A stretch of DNA of 64,000 nt from Symbiodinium sp. CCMP2592 (Eukaryota; Sar; Dinophyceae; Suessiales; Symbiodiniaceae): assembly GCA_905221615.1 (NCBI GenBank), contig CAJNDT010001324.1, forward strand, positions 601,001-665,000. Direction: 5' to 3'. The number at the start of each line of letters is the position of its first letter. Within the stretch, counting starts at the first letter, position 1. This document shows positions 55,211 through 64,000 of this stretch, in pieces. A model generated the notes under the pieces. That model searched no databases. It was not told where the DNA came from and saw only the letters and a program-made list of their open reading frames with translations. A program made the position numbers and the translations under genes.

Positions 55211-57938
55211 TTCAGAGGAGGGATGGCTTGGAGTTCTCTCGTTAAACCGTTCTGTCCGGGTTTGGGGCTGAACCTGATCAAGGTCACGGAAATTGGAGCG
55301 AGGTTGAACTTCGAACCACAGCGGGGGAAGCTGTGCAATCCTGCACCGGGATTCGGAGTCACTGATATCACTGGCAGAAGATCCTGGGTTTGTTCTTGCA
55401 CCGAAACTCACCATGCCTTGCCGGGGTGCCTTGAGGACTGGCTCGCCCCACTCCTCAGCTGGCTGCAGAGGGCGATCCCACAAGAGCCTCGCCTGCGGAG
55501 TCGGTAGGGCGCTCGCGACATCCTTCGGCTTGCGTCTTCCGTTTGTGGGAAGGTCCTTGTTTCCCCACTGTTGTGATGGTAGAGCAGCATGCCGCAGACC
55601 TCAGTGTGATGGTGGCATGGGAAGGGACATGGCACGCACGGCCAGCGCCTCTGGTGTGGCGAGCTTCGGTTTCCCATGTTACGTGTAATGTAAGTGTCTG
55701 CGTGGCCTGAGGAAGCTATTGACGTGGGCCTGCAGTGGGATGAAGTCAAGCAGCGAGCTGGAAGGCTTCCGAGAGCAGTGCAGTGCAGAACGGACAGTGA
55801 ACTTTTTGGAGGGTTGTGCGAAGACTGTGCTCTCACTTACTCTGGCGCAGGGCCATCGTGGCGGAAGGTTACACTCCGCCCGCGGTGCCAGCAATCGTGT
55901 CTGTCGTGGCTCAGTCGAATCAATTCCGATTGAAATGTCAGACCCTGCGGAAACGTCATAACCTTAGGTTGAGAGATCCCCTTCGAATTAGTCGCCCGCT
56001 CACTTTGTGCCTTTCTGAAGCGGCATCATGCCTTTATCAGAGGCCTGCGACTATGATTATGAGGAATTATGAGTTTAACTTGTGGGCAACTTCGCAAACT
56101 CCCCCGAAACGTGGAACTTGACGTCTGCATTGTCAGGATTGCAGTTGCTTTTGCTCTGTATCTCTCATCAGACTTGAGCTTTCAGGTCGGGCTGTACATG
56201 TTTCCTTTCAAGTGTCACTTCGAGATGACGGCAACTGTGCCAAGGAGAAGTTGAAACTGTCGGAGATCAACCTCACTGTGTGGTGCCACTTTGCTCACCA
56301 GATGGCTCGTTCGAGAACATACAAGCCCGTTTCAGACAGGAGGCTACTAACAGACAGGTTGAAGCCAGGTAGGTTTTTGCATAGGGCAACAGGTAAGGTG
56401 TTTGCTAACGCTTTCCAGTACAGTTGCCAGTTGCGACTCAGATGACACCGAAGCTAGATTAGCTGCGGCTCAACACGGAAAATCTGATTCCAGCTGCTTT
56501 CATGGGCCGAAGGCAGTCACAAGAGACTTCTGCTTTCGAGGCAGGCTCCCTGTCTCCAGTCTCGACTTCCTGCCAGCACCGGTGCGTGCGGTGCTACGCG
56601 TGGTGTCCGTTGGAAGCAGCGGAGCTCAATTAGTGTTTTTCCTGCCGCGGCCAGGGATTGAGCTGAAGTTCTTTGGAGACTCGAATTGGGCTACCTAATC
56701 AAGCAGTCGTTGAGACATTGGCACGATCTCGAGTGAGCTGATGCATCCACGCTTTCAGTCTTCAGTGGATGTACAGCGACTCTGTAAAGCACGGGACATG
56801 CCGGCGATTCATGAATTCGGGCCGGAGCATCCCAAGAAACCCGAGCATGCCGTCCATCTCCTGGTGAGGCAACTTCACCTTGAATGGTGCAGGTATCCGC
56901 CTTCCAGAGACGCTGTGCTGCATTGGTATACTTTGCTTGAGAACAGGCAAGCGCTCGCGTAGTAGGATGCAGGCACTGCTGTGTCACATCCCGGCCCTGA
57001 GGAAGAAGCTTCCCTCCCATCGAGGGTCGGTGGAGGACTATGCCATCAGCATCGGCCTCGAGTATGCGAGCCTTGGCTGAAAGGGGGCCATGTGGGGTTC
57101 TGCTCGAAGCTTGATTTTCTGTGGACAGCATTGCTCATGGCACGCTCCAGAACTCCATGCATCATGCAGGTCCTCGTTGATGCAGATCGCCCTCTGTCGG
57201 CATTTAGCCCAGGCTTGCAGACATGGTTGCGTCATGGATGGTGATGACGATGAGGAGGAAGGTGATGGCGAGATGACACTTGGGGCACTTGCAGGAAAGC
57301 AGGTTCGGGGATTGGTGCCAACATCCTCGGAGCTCTTCGGATGCGTTGGGTGCCACCATACATAGTTCTGCAAGTAGCCGTGGACGGCCTCCTTGCACCT
57401 GTGCGGATAAGCCCGAGCAGGACCATTGCCTGAAGCTCCAATTCAACCGCTGTCACGTTTCGGATCTGAGACACTGAAACACAAAATCCGCTTGTCGCCT
57501 CAGGTGCTGTCTCTGTTGGGCAAGAGCTCTCTCTTGAATGGCGGCGCCATACCCTTGGCCATGGGCCCGGGTCTGAGCTTTCGCCCACGGTGACTGGTGC
57601 AGAAGCCCCTCCTGCCCCGGCCCCATTGACGGCAAAGACAAAAGGCGGCACTGCTGTTTCCATGGTCACCGACGGCGTGGGCACGACTCTTGAAAGCACT
57701 GCTTGACTCCCTTGTCATGTGGGAATCAGAGAGTTGAACGGGTATACTAAGGACCATCCGGGGAGGTGCTGGCATGCTTCAACACCTAGCCATGGACGAG
57801 GACAAGATCTCAAACGTTTCACAGCAAACCGGCCTACAGGGTGCAGCAAGCGCATGCGCGGTTTGCATTGATGGGCACGAAGTCAGGAAGTCCTGTGTCA
57901 GGGCCGCAAGGTGCAGCAGAAAAATATAAAACCTTGAG

Positions 57939-58021
57939 AAGCTCTGGAGGACTACGTTCAGCAGCAGCAGATCCACCAGGAGATGAAAGAGATCAACGGC
58001 GCCGTCGACGGCCTCAAAGAG
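57939..58021 (+). CDS. VPS13-like exon, helix before the C-terminal motif
   Basis: Acceptor CCTTGAG and donor AAAGAG|GTGCAG. It reads EALEDYVQQQQIHQEMKEIN then GAVDGLKE. In VPS13 proteins a helix with Y-x-x-Q precedes a turn and then the Gly-rich C-terminal motif. It joins the next exon in phase 0. Confidence 0.55.
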
Positions 58022-58531
58022 GTGCAGGGAAAGTATAGAGTGGAGTCTTGAAGCGGGGACAAGGGGTACCCCGCAGAAAGCTAACCAGCTTGATCAGTCA
58101 ACCTGGCCCAGCGCTCGTCTCCCATCAGCGTGGTCGATTATTAGCCTTCCAGCGCCAAAGACAGAGCTGCTCAACGAACTTATGCTGGTTTCCTGTACAA
58201 AGAGGGATCGCGACGAGCCAGGGAGGGCGTTTGGGGATTGTTTTGCAGCAGCAAATGCTTAACACACCTGGAGCTTTCGGGTTTAAGACTAAGACTTATT
58301 TTCGTGCTGCACTGGCTGGGGGGAGGCCCCTTGGCATCACGTGCCCGTTGGAGGCTGGCAAATCTCTTGCCACCGGCATGGACGGTGCATTGGAAGCTTG
58401 GGCACGAAATACTCCGGCAGCGTTGTGTTGTTGACGGGTGTTGATGGGGTCTTAGAACTCCAAAGGGTTTGGGGCATTTGCCCAGCCACTGCAACGTGCC
58501 TGGCCCCAACCCCGCCCCGACCCCCCCTCAG

Positions 58532-58606
58532 AGCCTGAGCAACATCGGCAGCCGATTCTCGGCGCCTGCTGAGGACATCTTCCGAAAGCCGGTGGAGGGT
58601 GCCAAG
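58532..58606 (+). CDS. VPS13-like exon, SLSNIGSRFSAPAEDIFRKP
   Basis: The acceptor is pyrimidine-rich (CCCCCCCTCAG). It reads SLSNIGSRFSAPAEDIFRKP then VEGAK and ends at AAG|GAGGAG, a GA-type donor, as known from dinoflagellates. A TTT-loop hairpin (AGGAGC-TTT-GCTCCT) spans the donor. It joins the next exon as VEGAK-EGVRGF. Confidence 0.65.
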
Positions 58607-58675
58607 GAGGAGCTTTGCTCCTGAGGGAGGGATGGGAGCAGCTCCGTGGAACACCAAGTCTTATCCAAACGTCAG

Positions 58676-58721
58676 GAGGGCGTCCGTGGCTTCGCCAAGG
58701 GCGTGGGTACCGGAATCGCAG
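58676..58721 (+). CDS. VPS13-like exon, EGVRGFAKGVGTGIAG
   Basis: 46 nt between CCAAACGTCAG and GCAG|GCACTT (a GC donor). It reads EGVRGFAKGVGTGIA then a split Gly. The G-V-x-GF-x-x-G-x-G-x-G-x-x-G pattern is typical of the VPS13 C-terminus. AGGCACT occurs at this donor and at the next acceptor. Confidence 0.68.
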
Positions 58722-59036
58722 GCACTTTACGTGCAATCTTAGCTTGAGTTTTCGGCGACATGCTCTAGAGGTGGGAGGTGGGGCAGTGGGTCGCACTGAC
58801 ATGAATGATGTGATAACGAGTGGGCCGAACTCGCAGTTAGCGGCAAGAAACGGATGCGAAGCTCGCGTTGTGGGAGGTTGGCTCGGCTTCTGAACAGCAT
58901 CAGCAGCCGAGTCCGTCCACGACGTCGTCGTTGTCGTCGCCGATAATGTCTCTGCTAAGGTTCATAAGGTGCCTGAGGAGTTTGCGTGATTTCAAGCTTC
59001 TGCGTGAGGATTTCCAGCATGTGACATCCTGGGGAG

Positions 59037-59108
59037 GCACTGTGATCAAGCCCATCGTCGGCGTTGGGCAAGCGACCTCTGACATAATCACAGGCAACGT
59101 GGCCAAAG
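59037..59108 (+). CDS. VPS13-like exon, TVIKPIVGVGQATSDIITGN
   Basis: It follows CTGGGGAG and continues the split Gly as TVIKPIVGVGQATSDIITGN then VAK. GT-x-x-KP-x-x-G-x-x-x-x-x-S-x matches the VPS13 C-terminal motif directly after the Gly-rich loop. It ends at CCAAAG|GTTGGG. CAAAGG is repeated at the next acceptor. Confidence 0.7.
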
Positions 59109-59225
59109 GTTGGGATCGGCAGCTGTTCTCTGACCTGACGTGCTCTCTGTATGTTCGAACGTATGTCCAGCAGTCTCGACTCAGTGCAAAACCATGGCCG
59201 GCCAAAACTGCCGCGCGCAGCAAAG

Positions 59226-59300
59226 GCATCTCCGCCGTGGCAACCATGGACTCTACAGCCAAGCGGCGACGTGAGGAGCTCGGTGCCGGTTTAGAAGCAG
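59226..59300 (+). CDS. VPS13-like exon, GISAVATMDSTAKRRREELG
   Basis: After CGCAGCAAAG it reads GISAVATMDSTAKRRREELG then AGLEA and ends at GAAGCAG|GTGAAG. In phase with the preceding exon. If the donor is unused the frame stops at 59345. A further possible exon (KFRAHAPSLLKETIEKAMKS, 59301-59370) follows. Confidence 0.6.
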
Positions 59301-59559
59301 GTGAAGTTCCGCGCCCATGCTCCATCACTGCTGAAAGAGACCATTGAGAAAGCCATGAAATCTCCAGTGTCTACATCTTGGTTGAAACATATTGAAAATA
59401 TCTACATCCATGTGACATCGCCGCACGACTGCCTCTGTCAATCTCAGGTCGCGAGCGCTGCCGTCGTCGCGGACCGCGCATGCTCTTTGGCAAGTGCCTT
59501 GGCGGCCGGAGCCGGGGTCTCCCATGGCTCGATGGGTTTAGGACTTGCGTAGGTTGCTT

Positions 59560-61990
59560 TGTCCCGGCTTGGGGATGGAGGTGCTGGGGGTGGCTCAGTC
59601 TCGCACCGTTCTGGAGATACATTACGAGTTAGCATTCTGGAGACGAGCCTGGCATGCAATCAGGCTGCTTGAAAGCACTTGCCGGTTGAGCCTCCACACT
59701 GTTTTGTTTTTTCCGCGCCGGGCACGGCACACTTCCGTGCTCCTCCGAAATGTCCACCGATTTGCAGACAGCAATGAGGTTTAGCATGTCGGACCCGCAC
59801 TGCAATGCTTTAGTTGGTTCTGCATCGGCGCTGGTTTCATTGGTTGGGTTCCATGTTGAAGCCCAACTTTGCAGACGTTCCAGCTTGGGCAGCCACGATT
59901 AGCGCATGTCCTCGTGCAGGTTCGCTTGGCGTGTGAATGTCGGTCGTTATGCCCTGAAGAGGGCTTCGCAAATCACCGCTCTGTGGGGGGATCTTCTCTA
60001 AGGCTCGGAAACTGCAGCAAGGCACCAGCACCGCCGCCACCACCAGCAACAGCAAACCGTCTTCTGCGGGATTCGCTGACAAAACCAATTAAAGAAACAG
60101 GTAACCGCGCCAATAGCTCAACTTCTACGAGGTTTCGCTGGGTTTTGAAGCTTCTGGCATGGAGAACAAAATGCAGCTTCCAGACTTCTTGTATTCATTT
60201 CATTCCAGGCCCTTTTTGATGGCGATTTGGGACCTGGGCCAGATGGGCTCGAGCAGAAACGGTAGTGCTTCCAGAGCGTGGCGTTCACTTAGAAGTTGGA
60301 AGCATCAACGCGTCGTAGAGTCGTAGATCCGGCGCCTTGGGCTGGTTTAGCCGCTTAGCCAATGTTTCACTAAGTTTGGTCTGAAGAGAAATTGATCCTG
60401 AAGGTACGGCACCATCCGCACCTGGAGCCATACCCATGCAGAGATCTCGCAGCAGCTGGGGATCGTAGCAGAAGGAATCCAGGCGCCTTGATGGCTGCTC
60501 GAGGGACTTGGAGTCGTTGATCAGGGATGGATTTGGATGATGCTATGCGAATCACGTCGAATCGCGTTTGCACATACCATCTACAATTGAATCAGACTGA
60601 TTTAGAATCTAGAACCTAAGTCAGACCGAAACGCATCACTTCCACTGTGTGTCTCATCGTGGTGACAGAGCGAAGATGCTGAGCAACCGCGCAGCAAGTC
60701 AGCATCAGAACCACAAGCCAAGCGACCTGTCTGAATAGGAGATTGTCCCGCTTGCTTCGGATGGCTTCCATGCCGGCGTCCTGCTTCTGTACCCCGCCGC
60801 TTGACCTGCACGCATGTCATCAACACCAAATACCTCTCCGGCACCTTGCACCAGAGAAGACGACGCCCCATCCATATGCATGGTTATTATACAAGTACTT
60901 AAGCAGCCTGAGCTGCCATGACAACGCTACACTGGTTGCCTGCTTCTCTACAGAACACCGTGAATGTCACCCACTTCCAAGGCGAGACAGCATCCTTTCA
61001 TGTTCCGGTGTGTGCAGGATCTTTGAGCCTGTGTCGTCGCAGTTGGAAAGCAAGCCTATGACAAGCGCAGGGACCACGAATCCGCAACACCCAAGCCCCA
61101 GCGCTCTAAAATTTCAGTATTTCGAGCTACCTGGACCCTCCAAGCGCCTTTGGCACTGAGGACAAGCTTCTCCTGACCAAGGCAGAGAGGGTTTGAGAAC
61201 AGGAGCAGAGCTACAAGATAGCACGCACTTGTTCGGACTTGGCTGATATCGATCATCCGAGCCGAAACCAGGTGATGCTGGTTTCGCTGCATAGTATCGT
61301 TCGGGCTAAAGCAACCACGTGTGACGAAAGGCGAAGGACAACACTGGGTCAATCCTGGGCTTTTGAAAGCTTTTGAGAGTCTGGAGCCGCAGTGCCCAGC
61401 GTAGAATCCTGCGAACACCGTACCCGTCGTACCCTGCGCAAGCTCAAGGCCCTAGAGGCCCTAGACCCGCCACGAAAGGTGAAACTTCACCCTCTCGATG
61501 CGGCAAGCCGGCTCGGCAGCGAACTGAGCTGCGACAAGGTGGCGGTCTTGGGACCGTGACGGATTCAAAGGGCCACTGGGTTCTGGTCTTTGAAGGCTCA
61601 GTGCCCATGGCCCATGGGTACAGGAAGCTTCAAATGTGCTGCTTTCTTCGTACTCTTGGTGGGTTGACAGGGCTATGTCTCGTGTCATCAAGCACAGCGA
61701 GTGTGTTTTGTCTTGAGATGGTGCGAGAACTCAGCACAGATACACCGTGAGACCAAAAGCTTGAGCAAGGCCCAGCCAGATCTCCTCTAAGATGTTGCTT
61801 GTGCGGTTGAAGCATCGGCAATTCACTCAATGTTTCAGCCCAAGTGTGCTTTGCTTGAACATGGTGCAGTCTACAACTCTTCACCTCATGCCTCGAACCC
61901 CTTCGCTGCCAGATATTGACAGGCCTTCTCCAATCAAGATGCAGGTGGGGCATGCAGTGTCTGTTTAGAGCCATCGTCTTGATGGTCCGG
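59560..61990. other. No supportable gene
   Basis: Short overlapping frames only, on both strands. No splice-bounded segment looks protein-like. Confidence 0.45.
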
Positions 61991-62029
61991 AGGCCTCTGC
62001 CTATGCGTGTGTCTGTGTGTACATGCGTT

Positions 62030-62052
62030 TCCGTGCTGTGTGTGTGTGTGCA
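62030..62052. repeat. (GT)n microsatellite
   Basis: About eight GT units with one interruption. Confidence 0.85.
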
Positions 62053-62065
62053 CCAACTCGTCCAT

Positions 62066-62337
62066 GGCCCAACCATGACAACGTGCATGGTCGAATGTTC
62101 TGAAGCGTAAGCATCCAAGGCCCATGCGTTCTCAGGAAGAGCATCCAAATGCCAAACATGATAACATCCATGGTCGAACGTGTTCTCGGAGACCATGGCC
62201 CAACCATGACAACGCCCGTGGTCTCATGCGTTCTGAGACAAGAGCATTCTTGGCCCAACCATGATAACGTCCATGGTCCAATGCCTTTTGAGGACCGAGC
62301 ACCCATGGTCCAACCATGATGACGTGCATGGTCGACA
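62066..62337. repeat. 55-bp minisatellite, about five copies
   Basis: Units start GGCCCAACCATGA-AACG and continue CATGGTC, then TTCTGAG and GAGCA. The last three copies start at 62197, 62252 and 62307 (period 55); the first two are more diverged. Each holds CCATGG-type palindromes. Confidence 0.85.
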
Positions 62338-62509
62338 CGGAAGAAGATTGCATGACTGCGGCTTTTTTCCGCATTGATCTGTGACTTAGTAAGGCCGAAG
62401 TACAACCTCGTCAGGCGTTGAGATTTGAGCCTTTCCAGGCGTTTCCAGCCCTCAGGCCCGCAGTACATCTCGGGCCGTCAGACTCGCATTTGGAGGAAGA
62501 AACAACCGT

Positions 62510-62690
62510 TAGGTAATCATGGTTTCTGGTTTCCCAATGACGTGTCCGGTTTTGTAATCAGCCATTCTGGCTACCGAATCGAATCACGATGTGGTTTCCG
62601 AGTCAGCCGTCATGGTTTCCGAATCAGCCGTTTTGGTTTTCGAACCATGGCTGGTTTCCGATTCAGCCGTTTGGGTTTCCGATTTTTTCG
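62510..62690. repeat. 20-bp minisatellite, TGGTTTCCGAATCAGCCGT
   Basis: Seven or eight diverged copies in a row. One frame gives RISRFGFR-type repeats (inside a 214-codon open frame), another gives FPNQPFWF. Both are side effects of the repeat. Confidence 0.85.
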
Positions 62691-62978
62691 CCCACCGGCC
62701 CTGATGCCCCGACAGACTCGTTGCAGACTCTCGTTCCGAATGTCAGGAACCAGCAGCAAAACATACAGGCACTGTTACTGGATCGGTCTTCCCTTCGTAC
62801 ATTCGTTCGTTCGCATTCAAGGAGCACTCCAAGGAAGTCTTGAGAGCATTCCCAACGCTGGAATATGTAGATGCCGGAATGTTCAGCCAACCTTTCAGAG
62901 CACATGGGAAGGCCCTGGCGACCGATCCAGCCGGCACCGTCTGAGACGAATTGAGCCCCGTTTGATTTCAGCAGCCTT

Positions 62979-63404
62979 TTGCGACGAGGTGTCCTTAGGA
63001 AGAGGGAACTCCGACAGGCCAAGCGAGCTCCGAAGCGCAAACCACAAACTTCCGCTGCCAGCGGCATGAGATTTAAAGCGCATGAGTTGAACTGCGGAGT
63101 AGACTTCGATATGTTAGCCGATATGTTCAAGTCCTACCAAACCCGAAGCCCGCAAGAGCTGAGAAAGTTGACGCCAACGAGCCAAGGACCGGGAATTCCC
63201 ACAGTTGCTGTCGCCTTTGGAAGAGGTGCTGAGCAGGCCCACGGCACGTTCTTCGTGCGGCGGTACGGAGATGATCGACTTTGTGTCTTGAGGGTTTCAA
63301 GCACGAAGCTTCATGGAGCAAGGAGTCTGAGAATGCCTGTGCATATTCCTCGTCCTCACAAGGGGTTTTGGGATCGGACTTCGCCTAGGCTTCCGTGCTC
63401 GTGA
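62979..63404 (+). CDS. Candidate exon or ORF, unknown
   Basis: Frame of 141 codons starting MRRGVLRKRELRQAKRAPKR, with a more convincing middle: DFDMLADMFKSYQTRSPQEL, RKLTPTSQGPGIPTVAVAFG and GTFFVRRYGDDRLCVLRVSS. The strand-rich part resembles a small globular domain, but no family is recognised. The likely exon is about 63060-63300. Confidence 0.35.
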   Translation: MRRGVLRKRELRQAKRAPKRKPQTSAASGMRFKAHELNCGVDFDMLADMFKSYQTRSPQELRKLTPTSQGPGIPTVAVAFGRGAEQAHGTFFVRRYGDDRLCVLRVSSTKLHGARSLRMPVHIPRPHKGFWDRTSPRLPCS

Positions 63405-63419
63405 TGTGGAGCCTCGATC

Positions 63420-64000
63420 ATAAACCCTGCCCTTCCTGAGCCCTAGGGTAGCATCCTTTCCTCCAGCTTTCAGGTCGACCAGCGGTGATCTTGCAGAGTG
63501 CCCGCGCCGTGGTTGCAAACAGGACTCCTCCCAAAAGAAGCAGATGTGGTGAGAGGCTCGGAGTGCTAATTTTAGAGCCTGCAGTTTGGCATGAGATCAG
63601 TGCTTCAACGATTAGGATTGGTTGCAGGCCTGTGGCAGAAGCCTGCCTGGTTTTCGACATGGAGTGCTTGAGAAACAGGGATCTCAAGACACAGTTCCAC
63701 TGTAGAGGCAGGTGGGGTAACGCATGCAAGAACCCCGAGCCATAAGATCCGTTCGTTTTCGCAAAGGCAGAATGTCAGCGAAATCGCTCGGGGCCTCTCC
63801 TTTGCGGACATGAAGCATGCAGAGCTCGAAGGCCAGAGCCCTGGCAATGAGGGCGGTGTGATATTACGCGATCTTGCGGCATGTAGCCGTTTCCGGAAGA
63901 TTTGCAGTGAGAGCTTGGGCTTGAGCCAGGCAAGTCGTATGAAGCCTTTGTAGCAAAACCGCGGTCCGAAGCCTCGAGCCCCGCCGCAGAAAGTGGGGAG
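63420..64000. other. No supportable gene at the right edge
   Basis: Short frames only, and no repeat of note. Confidence 0.4.

Larger units (their letters stand above)
22740..59300 (+). other. Proposed span of a VPS13-like gene carrying the retroelement in an intron
   Basis: Exons listed separately. The C-terminal part (57939-59300) gives the VPS13 motif across four in-phase joins. The upstream exons share strand, size (45-200 nt), GC-rich codons and beta-strand pattern, but carry no decisive motif. VPS13 proteins are long bridge-like lipid transfer proteins at membrane contact sites. The whole span could instead hold two or more genes. Confidence 0.4.

Noticed and set aside
62425..63069. 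214-codon ORF with RFGFR repeats as a repeat protein
   Set aside because: The repeat frame is created by the 20-bp minisatellite, which is equally open in another frame.

Overview
The window looks like nuclear DNA of a dinoflagellate, probably Symbiodiniaceae or a relative. It is GC-rich, and genes appear as short exons of roughly 45-200 nt in long spacers. The clearest splice boundaries include a GA donor and a GC donor as well as GT. Short TTTAGGG-type repeats occur, and two sites carry a near-exact match to the dinoflagellate spliced-leader 3' end. I see no rRNA, tRNA, CRISPR array or prokaryotic operon.

The centre (about 23.15-32.87 kb) holds a 9.7-kb retroelement with reverse transcriptase/RNase H and a tyrosine recombinase. 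Its terminal repeats are split direct repeats, as in DIRS/PAT/Ngaro elements: A1 - gag-like and recombinase - B1/A2 - methyltransferase-like and RT/RNase H - B2. A1 and A2 are identical, and B1 and B2 differ by one base in 244, so the copy is probably young. The B1/A2 junction lies mid-element and divides the genes into two blocks, each preceded by an identical A leader that contains the spliced-leader-like sequence. All three junctions carry TAGTNAC, a likely crossover core.

The element also carries 13 copies (12 separate sites) of a hairpin core, CAGGTGCC-NNN-GGCCCTG. It has a conserved bulged T, a compensatory GAC/GTC variant, and flanking arms that differ from copy to copy yet often still pair. 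Reading frames tend to change at or near these hairpins. The core also looks like a 5' splice site (CAG|GTGCC), so the hairpins may be mini-introns or hairpin insertions.

The element sits just after an exon (22952-23100). Further exons run on the + strand to about 59.3 kb. The last ones splice cleanly into a VPS13-type C-terminal motif (bridge-like lipid transfer protein). Assigning the upstream exons to the same gene is inference.

Elsewhere: a partial membrane-protein ORF at the left edge, a few helix-rich candidate exons (10.9, 12.9, 15.8-16.1, 19.2, 33.8 and 63 kb), telomere-like interstitial tracts, microsatellites, and two minisatellites near 62 kb. Most of 1.4-10.9 kb and 59.5-62 kb shows nothing I can call a gene. 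All exon limits are read by eye.
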